From: Vibrio hannami
GTDB lineage: Bacteria > Pseudomonadota > Gammaproteobacteria > Enterobacterales > Vibrionaceae
Direction of reading: 5' to 3'
NCBI RefSeq assembly: GCF_029589055.1
Contig: NZ_JARQZP010000003.1
Coordinates: 868,001 to 932,000 of the forward strand
Length of the DNA stretch: 64,000 nucleotides
Position numbers and translations under genes: made by a program. The first letter of the stretch is position 1. Each line of letters begins with the position of its first letter. The notes under the pieces are model-generated. The model saw only the letters and a program-made list of their open reading frames with translations, was not told the origin of the DNA and ran no database searches. Positions 24,889-33,828 of this stretch are shown piece by piece.

Positions 24889-26784
24889 ATGATTACTGAA
24901 CTAATCAACGAAAAATTGATTCGTCTCGACCTACAAGCCAAAACCAAACAAGGCATATTCGAAGAGCTAATCGACGTCTTACACCAAGATGGCCGCATTA
25001 GCGACAAAGAACAATTTCTTACTGACATAAAAGCTCGTGAAGAACTTGGAAACACAGGGTTCGAAGAAGGCGTTGCCCTACCTCACGCCAAGAGTGCCGC
25101 TGTTACCAAACCGGCAGTTGCTATCGGTGTAAGTAAATCAGGTGTCGACTACGGAGCTGAAGACGGTAAGCCATCTAAACTCTTCTTTATGATTGCCTCT
25201 CCTAATGGCGGTGCCGATCACCATATCGAAGTATTAGCGGAACTGTCATCCAAGCTTATCACTGATGGTTTTATCGAACGTTTCCTTGCTACTGAAAGCG
25301 AAACTGAAGCTCTGGAATTACTGCTACAAAAAGTAGATGCGAATGAACCTGCAGTTCCTGCTGACAAAGGCTTCCTTATTGGTGTAACTGGTTGCCCTAC
25401 TGGTGTTGCACACACCTACTTAGCGGCTGAAGCACTTGAAAAAGGCGCTGCCGAATTAGGTTACCAAATTAAAGTGGAAACCAACGGTTCAATCGGTGTA
25501 AAAAATGCGCCAACCGCAGAAGAGATAGAGAAAGCAGATGCCATCATTGTTGCGTGTGACAAACAAGTCGATTTAGAAAGATTTGCGGGTAAGAAAGTCA
25601 TTGAAACTGGAGTTAAAGCCCCTATCAAAGACGCAGAAGGCGTTATCCAACAAGCGCTTGATGCGCCACTTTATCAGGCTACCGGTAAATCGAATGCATC
25701 TGAGCCAGGCAAGTCTTCTACCCGTTCCGATCTGTACAAATACCTGATGAATGGCGTATCACACATGATCCCATTTGTTGTAACAGGTGGTTTGCTTATC
25801 GCGTTGTCTCTGGCAATCGGTGGTGAGCCAACAGAAGCTGGAATGGCGATACCTCCGGGTAGCTTATGGAACAAAGTACTGGATGTCGGCGTTGTCGCAT
25901 TTACTCTGATGATTCCAATTCTTGCCGGCTACATCGCTTATGCAATTGCTGATCGTCCGGGTCTGGCTCCTGGCTTCATTGGTGGCTGGATTGCAAATAA
26001 CGGTTCATTCTATGGCGCTGAAGCGGGCACTGGCTTCATCGGAGCTATCCTTGCGGGTCTGTTAGTGGGTTACTTCGTTCGCTGGTTAACAAGCCTGAAC
26101 TACCACAAGTTTATTCAGCCTCTGGTGCCTATCATGATTGCACCGATCCTTGGCTCATTGTTTATCTCATCACTGTTCATCTTTGTTATCGGCGCACCGA
26201 TTGCAGATTTGATGGAAGGCATGAATACGCTTCTGACGAATATGAGCACAGGTAACGTGGTTCTGCTGGGTATTGTTCTAGGTGGTATGGCTGGCTTTGA
26301 TATGGGTGGTCCGTTCAACAAAGTGGCATTCCTGTTCTCCGTAGGCATGATTGCAAGTGGTCAAACTCAGTTTATGGGCGCGATGGCGTGTGCTATCCCT
26401 GTAGCGCCTCTGGGAATGGGCTTAGCTACCATGCTTGGCCGTAAACTGGACCTGTTTGAAAAATCTGAGTTTGAAGCAGGTAAAGCAGCAGGTGCAATGG
26501 GCTTAGTAGGCATCTCCGAAGGTGCTATCCCATTTGCAGCACAAGACCCAATGTCGGTTATTCCTGCGAACGTAATTGGTTCAGCAGTTGCAGCAGTTAT
26601 GGCGTTCTCGTTCGGCATTACCAACAGCGTTGCGCATGGTGGTCCTGTAGTTGCACTATTAGGTGCAATGAACAAACCTCTACTTGCACTGATTTGTATG
26701 GCAGTAGGTTCAGTGGTAACCGCTCTGGTTTGCGTATCACTTAAAAAAATGCGTCAGGCTAAAGTAGAAACGGCACTCGTATAA
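24889..26784 (+). CDS. manP: PTS fructose-family EIIABC permease, probably for mannose
   Basis: About 631 residues. The EIIA domain (1-150) has the active His66 in GVALPHAKS. The EIIB domain (about 160-265) has Cys169 in VTGCPTGVAHT. The EIIC domain (about 285-625) has some nine membrane segments, including MAGFDMGGPFNKVAF. It imports and phosphorylates the sugar at the membrane. The ATG at 24889 follows GGGGACAGGG and is preferred over a TTG at 24874. The next gene is manA, which converts mannose 6-phosphate to fructose 6-phosphate, and the divergent gene is an AraC activator. Mannose is therefore the likely substrate, although the family also takes fructose. Confidence 0.9.
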   Translation: MITELINEKLIRLDLQAKTKQGIFEELIDVLHQDGRISDKEQFLTDIKAREELGNTGFEEGVALPHAKSAAVTKPAVAIGVSKSGVDYGAEDGKPSKLFFMIASPNGGADHHIEVLAELSSKLITDGFIERFLATESETEALELLLQKVDANEPAVPADKGFLIGVTGCPTGVAHTYLAAEALEKGAAELGYQIKVETNGSIGVKNAPTAEEIEKADAIIVACDKQVDLERFAGKKVIETGVKAPIKDAEGVIQQALDAPLYQATGKSNASEPGKSSTRSDLYKYLMNGVSHMIPFVVTGGLLIALSLAIGGEPTEAGMAIPPGSLWNKVLDVGVVAFTLMIPILAGYIAYAIADRPGLAPGFIGGWIANNGSFYGAEAGTGFIGAILAGLLVGYFVRWLTSLNYHKFIQPLVPIMIAPILGSLFISSLFIFVIGAPIADLMEGMNTLLTNMSTGNVVLLGIVLGGMAGFDMGGPFNKVAFLFSVGMIASGQTQFMGAMACAIPVAPLGMGLATMLGRKLDLFEKSEFEAGKAAGAMGLVGISEGAIPFAAQDPMSVIPANVIGSAVAAVMAFSFGITNSVAHGGPVVALLGAMNKPLLALICMAVGSVVTALVCVSLKKMRQAKVETALV

Positions 26785-26808
26785 TCAATAAGTTATATCT
26801 CAACACAT

Positions 26809-26838
26809 ATCCCTTCTCTATAACGGGAAGGGATTTTT
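26809..26838 (+). terminator. Terminator between the EIIABC gene and manA
   Basis: An 8-bp stem ATCCCTTC/GAAGGGAT (26809-26816 with 26827-26834) is followed by TTTT. It shows that manA can be transcribed from its own promoter. Confidence 0.75.
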
Positions 26839-26882
26839 CATATTTCATAGGTTCAATTAGTGGCACTTAATACAAATCAAAC

Positions 26883-26915
26883 TTATGTATTATTTATGTA
26901 TTCGTTATGTATTAT
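26883..26915 (+). repeat. Three 11-bp direct repeats upstream of manA
   Basis: TTATGTATTAT, TTATGTATTCG and TTATGTATTAT lie end to end, spaced exactly 11 bp. That is one helical turn, so all three face the same side of the DNA. They lie 74-106 bp before the manA start. One ATGTATT copy also lies at 24698 upstream of the EIIABC gene. They may be binding sites of the AraC regulator. Confidence 0.55.
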
Positions 26916-26988
26916 CACTTGAACTGTAATATGACTGATGTAAAATTCATTTAATTCTTAGCTTAAAAAAAATATACAGGGCGTAACA

Positions 26989-28188
26989 ATGACTCAGGGT
27001 TCTACTCAGTACTTTTTCCCTATGGATAACGTAATTCAGGATTACGCATGGGGTAGCCGAACTTCTATCAACAAACTTTTCGGTATCGCAAACCCGGAAA
27101 ACAAACCGCAGGCAGAAATCTGGATGGGCGCACACCCTAACGGCTGCTCTAAGATTGTTGAAAACGGTGAAACTCAGCTATTGTCTGATTTTATTAACCT
27201 AGACAAGTCCGGCATCCTTACTGTGGAAACCGATACTCAGTTCGGAGAACTACCATACCTGTTTAAAGTACTTGCCGCAGAAAGTGCTCTGTCTATTCAG
27301 GTACACCCAAGTAAAGAGCAGGCAGAAGAAGGCTTCCAGCGCGAAGAGGAGCAAGGTATTGCTCGTAACGCTGCAAATCGTAATTACAAAGATCCAAACC
27401 ATAAACCCGAGCTTGTTTACGCGTTAACACCCTACCAGGCAATGAACGGCTTCCGTGTTATTCCTGAAATGCTAGCTCTGTTCGATAAGGTTCAGCTTTC
27501 TGAGATCGCTGAACTAGTCGATGCATTCAAAGCATCTGCAAACGAAGAAGGCTTAGAGAAATTCTTCTACGCTATTCTTTCAATGCAAGGCGAAGCAAAA
27601 GAAAAAGCCGTTGCTGAGTTGATGACATTCGCTGAAGCGAATAAAGAAGACGAACTGTTCGCTCTTATCCTCGAATTAGCAAAGTTATACCCTGGTGATA
27701 TCGGCCTTTTCTGCCCATTGATGCTGAATGTAATTACGCTTCAGCCTGGTGAAGCAATGTTCCTTTACGCTTGTACGCCACATGCGTATCTAAAAGGTAC
27801 TGGTCTTGAGATCATGGCGAACTCTGACAACGTGCTTCGTTCTGGCCTGACACCTAAATATATGGATGTCGAAGAGTTGGTTAAGTGCACTATCTTCCAG
27901 GAAAAGCCTGTTGATACATTGCTGACACAGCCTGAAATCCGTGACGGCGGTCAGTACTACCCGATTCCGGTTGATGACTTCCGATTCGCTGTATTTATGT
28001 CTGCAGATGATCAGACACTGTATACCGAAAGCGCCGAGATTCTTCTTGCTTTGGACAGCGACCTGACACTGACACATAAGAGTGGCGAGTCCGTGACCAT
28101 CAGCCAGGGTGAATCCGTATTTATCCCTGCATACGCGAAGAAGTTCAACATTACTTCAAAAGGTCGTGTTGCAAGAGCGTTCAACTAA
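26989..28188 (+). CDS. manA: Mannose-6-phosphate isomerase, class I
   Basis: A 399-residue zinc enzyme that interconverts mannose 6-phosphate and fructose 6-phosphate. The N-terminus has the typical NVIQDYAWGSRTSINKLFG. Metal-binding signatures are IQVHPSKEQAEEGF near residue 102 and the catalytic-domain motif ACTPHAYLKGTGLEIMANSDNVLRSG near 258-283. Length fits the family. It follows the mannose PTS gene by 204 bp that contain a terminator and three direct repeats, so expression is at least partly independent. It ends at a strong terminator. Confidence 0.95.
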   Translation: MTQGSTQYFFPMDNVIQDYAWGSRTSINKLFGIANPENKPQAEIWMGAHPNGCSKIVENGETQLLSDFINLDKSGILTVETDTQFGELPYLFKVLAAESALSIQVHPSKEQAEEGFQREEEQGIARNAANRNYKDPNHKPELVYALTPYQAMNGFRVIPEMLALFDKVQLSEIAELVDAFKASANEEGLEKFFYAILSMQGEAKEKAVAELMTFAEANKEDELFALILELAKLYPGDIGLFCPLMLNVITLQPGEAMFLYACTPHAYLKGTGLEIMANSDNVLRSGLTPKYMDVEELVKCTIFQEKPVDTLLTQPEIRDGGQYYPIPVDDFRFAVFMSADDQTLYTESAEILLALDSDLTLTHKSGESVTISQGESVFIPAYAKKFNITSKGRVARAFN

Positions 28189-28726
28189 AAATAATACTCT
28201 TAATAAAATGAAAGCGAGGTTGTTTATCACCTCGCTTTTTGTTTTTCGGGTATTTGGCGCTTCTGGAACTCAACTTATCGAATACCGATAACTTCCTTCC
28301 GTCTTCCAGTATTTCTTCAAGCTCTGCTCCATCAAGCATTTCACCTAACGGAGAATGTGGTGTAACAACCAATACCTGAACAGAATCAGATATTAGCTTC
28401 ATTCCGCCACACACAGGTAAAAACCAGTAGGTCAATCCATCGCTCAGGTTAACCAATGCACCGAGATCGATATCATCTTCAATATCGAAATCACGTAACG
28501 CCAGGGATCTAATACGGCTTATCGTCGCATCATATTCCGCTACACGCTGAGATTGGCCATGCGCTAAATACGCGGCTTCCAAACCAATGGTGTCATATTG
28601 AGTTTCCGCAACACTCTGTTCATGCGTTGCAGCATCGTGCGCATTATCCGCCGCAATTAACGCGGTTTCGCGTTGTGATTGAAGGATAGTTAAAAGGCTT
28701 TCGCGGAGTTGTTCTTTTTCTGTCAT
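28181..28726 (-). CDS. GreA/GreB-like RNA polymerase secondary-channel protein (3' end doubtful)
   Basis: 181 residues as given. The N-terminal 80 form a long helical region, like the Gre coiled coil, with LRESLLTILQSQRETALIAA at the start. Residues about 85-150 resemble the Gre C-terminal (FKBP-like) domain (VTPHSPLGEMLDGAELEEI). It may rescue backtracked RNA polymerase or modulate transcription by entering the secondary channel. The last 30 residues are basic and overlap the manA terminator. Adding one base in GGAAGG near 28303 would end the protein as REVIGIR at 28275, about 150 residues, which looks more natural. I suspect a one-base sequencing loss. Confidence 0.65.
   Translation of the reverse strand: MTEKEQLRESLLTILQSQRETALIAADNAHDAATHEQSVAETQYDTIGLEAAYLAHGQSQRVAEYDATISRIRSLALRDFDIEDDIDLGALVNLSDGLTYWFLPVCGGMKLISDSVQVLVVTPHSPLGEMLDGAELEEILEDGRKLSVFDKLSSRSAKYPKNKKRGDKQPRFHFIKSIIFS
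28211..28240 (+). terminator. Terminator of manA
   Basis: A 10-bp perfect stem AAAGCGAGGT/ACCTCGCTTT (28211-28220 with 28229-28238) with an 8-nt loop is followed by TTG and further T-rich sequence. It lies inside the 3' part of the convergent frame as given, which suggests that frame is artificially long. Confidence 0.85.
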
Positions 28727-28786
28727 CGGAGATACGTAAGATGTTTTAGGAGCAATAAATCAATATTGCCCCTTGTGGGGCAAGGC

Positions 28787-29032
28787 TTATTTGTAGAACG
28801 CTTCTACTTCACCTTTCAGCGTAATCAGCATCGGATTACCGTAGCGATCTTTTGCTCTTGGAGAAGGAATCTTCACCCAACCTTCACTGATGCAGTACTC
28901 TTCAACATCTGTACGCTCTTTACCATTAAGGCGAATGCCAATGTGATGCTCAAAGCATTCCGCTACAAAAAATTTGCTACGTGAGTTACCTGATAGACGA
29001 TCTGGCAGAGTTGGTTTTTCGTTGTTGTCGCT
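28787..29032 (-). CDS. DUF3297 family protein
   Basis: A small protein of about 81 residues. The family motif FEHHIGIRLNGKERTDVEEY and the following ISEGWVKIPSPRAKDRYGNP match DUF3297, a small domain common in gammaproteobacteria. Its function is unknown. The ATG at 29032 (MSDNNEKPTLPDRL) is preferred over a start at 29083 because AGG lies 8 nt upstream and the protein then has the family's usual beginning. It is soluble with no signal. It sits 60 bp before the Gre-like gene on the same strand and could be co-transcribed with it. Confidence 0.88.
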   Translation of the reverse strand, partial: SDNNEKPTLPDRLSGNSRSKFFVAECFEHHIGIRLNGKERTDVEEYCISEGWVKIPSPRAKDRYGNPMLITLKGEVEAFYK

Positions 29033-29098
29033 CATAATCATGACCTGATATAAATATTTGGTAGCGCATTGTAGACAATACAACGCTTAGCGACAAGG

Positions 29099-30196
29099 CT
29101 AGTCGAAACAAACTGAATTTGGGTACTCTGAACAGTCGTAATAGTAGAGTTGGTAAAGATCTTCAGCATATTTTGCATACTTCGCTATCTCGTCAGGTAA
29201 CGTCAATCCCCAGTGGCGTAATTGAGTGCGACTGAAAATATACTCGCCATTACTATAGTAAACCGGGTATATATCTTTCGGTTGTTTCCCTTCCTCAAGT
29301 ATCTTTAACACAATATCTGCCGCGTAAGATCCCATTCCGTAGCCAGAAAGTACCCAACCACCGACAGATAAACGTGGACCAATTGCATCTTCATAAAAAT
29401 TAAACGTGGGTAGCCTGGAGTTATCAGCCATCCAACGAACCACCCCGGGTTCCGGCTCAACATATCTTCCTTCACTATCAAATATCAGATAACGTGAATC
29501 AAATAATATAGCACCATACCCCTTTGATTCGGCTTCCGTTACGGCCTTCTTCCAGGCATCCCAATTATTAGTCACTTCCAGTTCAAAAGTAATTTCACCC
29601 ACTTGGGTTGATGTTTTTGACTGAAAGATATTGCCTATATCCGTAACGCTGGATTCCGCCAGCTCAACATCATTAAGGAAAAGTACTTTTTCAGTGCCAG
29701 GGGGAAGTATTTCGACAATGTGGCGCAGTGCCCTTTCATATAGGGGCCTTTCGATTACACCAGTAAAATTCCTTGGTAAGATATCCGTTACCAATTTTCT
29801 CGGGTTGTTATTAATACCCAAATAAACAACGGGCAACTTCTCAGCAAATCGATTTCCCATGACACGCAGTGCTTCGTCATCACCCAGTATCACCAAACTA
29901 GGTTTTAAGTTTTTATACAGGCTCCAGGCTATGTCTGCATTTTGCTGAAGCGCTTCTGGAGTCGAGCGCATTGCATCAAGGTCAAAATGAATTAACTGGT
30001 ACGTCTCTCCTAATTTGTCATCAAGCCCCTTTTCCCATAAACGATCCCACAAGATGTCGTGCCAACTATGAATAACCAGAATGGAGCGTTTATCTTCCGT
30101 TCCCTGTGCAGAAGTGCACACACTCCATACCAGAGTAAAGATAACAAAAATAGTTTTAACAAGCCTGCTAAAGTATGAAAAATAAATGCAATGCAT
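29099..30196 (-). CDS. Periplasmic substrate-binding protein of the ABC sub_bind type, sensor partner
   Basis: 365 residues as given. An N-terminal hydrophobic segment (LVKTIFVIFTLVWSVCTSA) acts as a signal peptide. The mature part has two lobes like the ABC substrate-binding (DUF534) family: RSILVIHSWHDILWDRLWEK, then PSLVILGDDEALRVMGNRF and FNFYEDAIGPRLSVGGWVLSGYGMG. No ABC permease or ATPase is nearby. It is divergent from a PAS histidine kinase with a periplasmic loop, about 110-125 bp apart, so it is likely the ligand-binding partner of that sensor. The ligand is unknown. Confidence 0.8.
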   Translation of the reverse strand: MHCIYFSYFSRLVKTIFVIFTLVWSVCTSAQGTEDKRSILVIHSWHDILWDRLWEKGLDDKLGETYQLIHFDLDAMRSTPEALQQNADIAWSLYKNLKPSLVILGDDEALRVMGNRFAEKLPVVYLGINNNPRKLVTDILPRNFTGVIERPLYERALRHIVEILPPGTEKVLFLNDVELAESSVTDIGNIFQSKTSTQVGEITFELEVTNNWDAWKKAVTEAESKGYGAILFDSRYLIFDSEGRYVEPEPGVVRWMADNSRLPTFNFYEDAIGPRLSVGGWVLSGYGMGSYAADIVLKILEEGKQPKDIYPVYYSNGEYIFSRTQLRHWGLTLPDEIAKYAKYAEDLYQLYYYDCSEYPNSVCFD

Positions 30197-30320
30197 AGGG
30201 GCGAATATAATATAGTTTGCTTATTGCTACAGTTTAGTAAATAAACTGGGCAGATTATTTGCTTTAACACACAATGTTAAAGCTATAATCATTTAATACG
30301 TCAAGTTGACATGCAAGTAT

Positions 30321-32255
30321 ATGAATAAACTCGCGGGATTATTATTTAAGAATAACGAAAAACTCTCACTGAGACTTCTGTTCTGGATATTACTATTAAG
30401 CTCCGGACTGGCTATTATCGCCACGACCATTCAGCTGTATGCAGATTATCGTGATTCTAAACAATCTCTCGAGTCATCACTCGATAATGTGGAGGAAACG
30501 GTTCTTCCCGCCCTAGCCGTCGCCGCCTGGAAACTTGATAAAGACGTGATGGACAATATTCTGGTCGGCCTTTTGGCTCAAAGTGGGTTTCTTTACGCGG
30601 AAATTCTGGACACCTATGATCATCCGATTACTAAGCATGGTCAGGATGAGGCATCCAACAGTTTTGATCGCGTCTATCCCATAATCTATGTCAACAATTT
30701 TGCTGAGAACGTACTAATTGGTCGCCTCAAAGTGACCGCCACTTTGGATGAGATCTATCAACAATTACTGGATAAGGCCATCATCATCCTACTGACTCAG
30801 GCGTTTAAAACCTTTCTAATGTCTATCTGTATCATTGCCCTGGTAGAACGTTTGGTGATCCGCCATCTCAATGCGCTTTCTAACTGGGCCACTGATGTTG
30901 ATCTCTCTAACCCGGATCAGTTTCTAACACTCCCTCCTCGTCACTCCGGAGAAGGCGATGCTATAGACAAGGTTAATATTGCAATAAACACCATGCAGTC
31001 AAACTTGATAAAGGCACTAGAGGAAAGGGAAAAAGCAGAACAGCTAACTCGTTCGATTATCGATAATACGCCATCTCTTATTTTTGCGAAGGATGCAAAA
31101 GGCCGCTATACCATGGTCAACCAGAGATATCTGGATACCTTTGGCTTTGAATGGCCCGATGTTATAGGAAAAACCGCAAGTGAGTTGTTCAGTCATAGCA
31201 TTTCAGATACGCTGATCCGCCATGATCGAATGGTTATAGAAAAGCGTAGTGCCATCATGTTTGAAGAAGAGATGGCAAGTTCTAAAATTATGCACGACGA
31301 CAATGCCCAGAGATTCTACTTGTCGGCTAAGTTTCCCATCTTCGACGAGAATGGTGAGCTACTTGGTACGGGTGGTGTGTCTACCGATATCACTGAACGC
31401 CGTGAAAAAGAACATCAGATCATCGAGCTCAATGAAAGCCTTGAGGACAAGGTAAGATCCCGAACAGAAGAGCTGGAAGTTTCTCTGGCGGATTTAAAGA
31501 ACACCCAGGCACAATTAGTTGAATCAGAGAAGATGTCCGCACTGGGCAATCTTGTTGCGGGTGTTGCTCATGAGATAAATACACCTCTTGGTGTCAGCAT
31601 CACCGCTACATCTCACCTATGCGAGGTCATTGAAGAGTTCGAAAAAGAATACAAAGAGAACAGGCTCCAACGCGAATCTGTAGAGAACCTGATTGAAGTG
31701 AATCAGGAGTCACTCCATATGTTGACCCACAACCTCGGACGCGCGGTCGAGCTTATTCGTAACTTTAAGCAAGTCGCGGTAGATCAGAGTAGCGAGGTAA
31801 AAAGAGAATTTGAACTCAAGAAGTACATCGAAGAGCTCAATCATAGCCTGACTCCGCAACTGAAAATAGGAGGACACGCAGTTAGCGTTGAGTCCAATAT
31901 GCCGATCGAGATGAATAGTTACCCTGGTGCGCTCGCTCAGATAATAACCAACCTGATAATGAATTCAATAAATCATGGTTTTAAGGATAAAACTAACGGT
32001 CAAATACATATCAATCTTAAACAGATGGGTGAGCGCGTTATTTTAGACTACCAGGACAATGGTGTTGGACTTTCTGAAACGCAAAGGAAAAAGGTCTTTG
32101 ACCCGTTTTACACTACAAGAAGGGGCAGTGGCGGCTCGGGGTTGGGCATGTCTATCAGTTATAACCTGACCGTTAAAACACTGGGTGGACAAATTATCTG
32201 TATCGAATCAGACAAAGGAGCTCATTTCAGAATGAGTTTTCCTACCACGGTGTAA
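30321..32255 (+). CDS. PAS-containing sensor histidine kinase
   Basis: About 644 residues. A first membrane helix (about 15-35) is followed by a periplasmic domain of about 120 residues, a second helix, a HAMP-like region, a PAS domain (TRSIIDNTPSLIFAKDAKGR), a coiled coil (ELNESLEDKVRSRTEELEVS), a HisKA-like domain with the phospho-accepting His in GVAHEINTPLGVS, and an HATPase with GSGGSGLGMSISYNL. There is no receiver domain, so it needs a separate response regulator, none of which is adjacent. The ATG at 30321 is preferred over a TTG at 30306. The divergent periplasmic binding protein gene suggests that protein feeds the signal. Confidence 0.88.
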   Translation: MNKLAGLLFKNNEKLSLRLLFWILLLSSGLAIIATTIQLYADYRDSKQSLESSLDNVEETVLPALAVAAWKLDKDVMDNILVGLLAQSGFLYAEILDTYDHPITKHGQDEASNSFDRVYPIIYVNNFAENVLIGRLKVTATLDEIYQQLLDKAIIILLTQAFKTFLMSICIIALVERLVIRHLNALSNWATDVDLSNPDQFLTLPPRHSGEGDAIDKVNIAINTMQSNLIKALEEREKAEQLTRSIIDNTPSLIFAKDAKGRYTMVNQRYLDTFGFEWPDVIGKTASELFSHSISDTLIRHDRMVIEKRSAIMFEEEMASSKIMHDDNAQRFYLSAKFPIFDENGELLGTGGVSTDITERREKEHQIIELNESLEDKVRSRTEELEVSLADLKNTQAQLVESEKMSALGNLVAGVAHEINTPLGVSITATSHLCEVIEEFEKEYKENRLQRESVENLIEVNQESLHMLTHNLGRAVELIRNFKQVAVDQSSEVKREFELKKYIEELNHSLTPQLKIGGHAVSVESNMPIEMNSYPGALAQIITNLIMNSINHGFKDKTNGQIHINLKQMGERVILDYQDNGVGLSETQRKKVFDPFYTTRRGSGGSGLGMSISYNLTVKTLGGQIICIESDKGAHFRMSFPTTV

Positions 32256-32375
32256 TACTATATAAAAAGTACTCTGCTCATCTCTAAACTCTGGTATTAT
32301 TCCGCCCCTGCCTTTGAGCAGGTCACTTAAATATATAAAAACAATATCAACACTGAATACCATTTTAAAAAACAC

Positions 32376-32951
32376 ATGAGCATTGAATTACTAACCACTT
32401 CCGCGCTCTCTTTTGGTATGATTTTTCTTGCCGAAATTGGAGATAAAAGCCAGATCGTATGTATGACACTGGCCGCAAGGCATAAGGCAAAACCCGTTAT
32501 ATTTGGAAGTATTGCTGCTTTTGGTTTGTTAAACCTGTTAGCCGTTACTCTGGGTACAGGGCTCGCACATATCATTCCACATCACTGGCTGGTCTATCTG
32601 TCTGCGGCATTATTCTTGGCGTTTGGTTTAAGCTCAATCTTCTCTTCAGATGGCGAAGACGAGGGCGAAAATACCACTACTAGATCCAGTAAAAGCGTGT
32701 TTTTTAGCACCTTTACCCTGATATTCTTGGCCGAACTCGCTGATAAAACACAGCTAGCAGTGGTGACATTAAGTACAACTCACTCAGCAATCCAAATATG
32801 GCTTACCGCAACTTTAGCATTGAGTGCTACAAGCGTACTTGGCGTATTACTAGGAAGAAAGCTGTTGGCTCGAATCAATCCGAGTGCCATGCATAAAATG
32901 AGCGGTTTTATCTTTATCCTATTCGCCGTTTTATTGTTGTTTAACAATTAA
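32376..32951 (+). CDS. mneA: UPF0016/GDT1 family manganese exporter
   Basis: A 191-residue membrane protein with two homologous halves of three helices each. Each carries the family signature ExGDK(T/S): FLAEIGDKSQIVCMT near residue 17 and FLAELADKTQLAVVT near 116. In V. cholerae the homologue MneA exports Mn(2+). A hairpin with CCTGC/GCAGG lies in the 5' leader (about 32310), but I do not see a convincing yybP-ykoY manganese riboswitch. It stands alone between the histidine kinase and the response regulator genes. Confidence 0.88.
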   Translation: MSIELLTTSALSFGMIFLAEIGDKSQIVCMTLAARHKAKPVIFGSIAAFGLLNLLAVTLGTGLAHIIPHHWLVYLSAALFLAFGLSSIFSSDGEDEGENTTTRSSKSVFFSTFTLIFLAELADKTQLAVVTLSTTHSAIQIWLTATLALSATSVLGVLLGRKLLARINPSAMHKMSGFIFILFAVLLLFNN

Positions 32952-33082
32952 TAAGGCGTGAAGCGGGTCAAATAGTCGCAATCCTTTATTAACAAAGTTC
33001 AAACTTTGCGTAACATCTCCATGCTCTGTCGCTCAACTTGTATAAACTATTGAAATCGAGTTGTAAGCGACAGGGAATACCA

Positions 33083-33814
33083 ATGAAAGAACAGGCACAT
33101 ATCTTGGTAGTGGATGATGATCAGGAGATCAGAGACCTGCTGGATAGATACCTATCTAAAGTTGGTTATCACGTCTCAACCGCTGAAGACGGTGAGGCAA
33201 TGGAGAGTTACATAGAGCACAACGGCTATCCTTCGCTTATCTTACTGGATATCATGCTGCCGGGTGACGATGGCTTTACCCTATGCCAGAAAGTTCGTAA
33301 GAACTCAAATGTTCCCATCATCATGCTCACCGCCGTATCGGATGTTACTGATCAAATAATTGGCCTTGAGCTGGGTGCAGACGATTATGTCGCCAAACCT
33401 TTTAATCCTCGTCAGCTAGTCGCGCGAATAAAAGCCGTTCTCCGAAGAACACAGGTCGAAGAAGAGACATCCAACTCTAATTCAATTCCGAAAGGTATTA
33501 ATTTTGGGTCCTGGCACCTCGACACCCTTGCCCACACACTTCAAAACTATGAAACCAATGAACAGTTTGAACTATCCGGAAGTGATTTTTCACTGTTGAT
33601 GCTGTTTTTATCCCGTCCTAATGAGGTGCTCGACCGAGACACCATTTCATGTGCGACCAGAGGTCGGGAAGCGCTCCCCTTTGAAAGAGGAATCGACGTG
33701 CAACTGAGCCGGTTGCGTAACAGACTTGGAGACAACGGGAAGTGTCATCAGTATATAAAAACCATGCGTGGTAACGGCTATATCTTTACTGCTCAGGTTT
33801 CTTACGAACACTAG
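33083..33814 (+). CDS. OmpR-family response regulator, GltR-like
   Basis: About 243 residues: a receiver domain (5-120) with acceptor Asp in LILLDIMLPGDDG and a C-terminal winged helix (about 145-240, RGIDVQLSRLRNRLGD). The ATG at 33083 follows AGGGA at good spacing, so the frame from 33038 is not used. The partner kinase starts 14 bp downstream, followed by a gtsABCD-type glucose ABC transporter. In Pseudomonas the GtrS/GltR pair controls glucose uptake genes, and this layout suggests the same. Direct repeats at 35291-35307 upstream of the transporter may be its binding site. Confidence 0.9.
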   Translation: MKEQAHILVVDDDQEIRDLLDRYLSKVGYHVSTAEDGEAMESYIEHNGYPSLILLDIMLPGDDGFTLCQKVRKNSNVPIIMLTAVSDVTDQIIGLELGADDYVAKPFNPRQLVARIKAVLRRTQVEEETSNSNSIPKGINFGSWHLDTLAHTLQNYETNEQFELSGSDFSLLMLFLSRPNEVLDRDTISCATRGREALPFERGIDVQLSRLRNRLGDNGKCHQYIKTMRGNGYIFTAQVSYEH

Positions 33815-33828
33815 TACGTATACCCGCT

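Noticed and set aside
32256..32375. yybP-ykoY manganese riboswitch before the manganese exporter gene
   Set aside because: Only a short CCTGC/GCAGG hairpin is present; the conserved motifs of that class are not seen.
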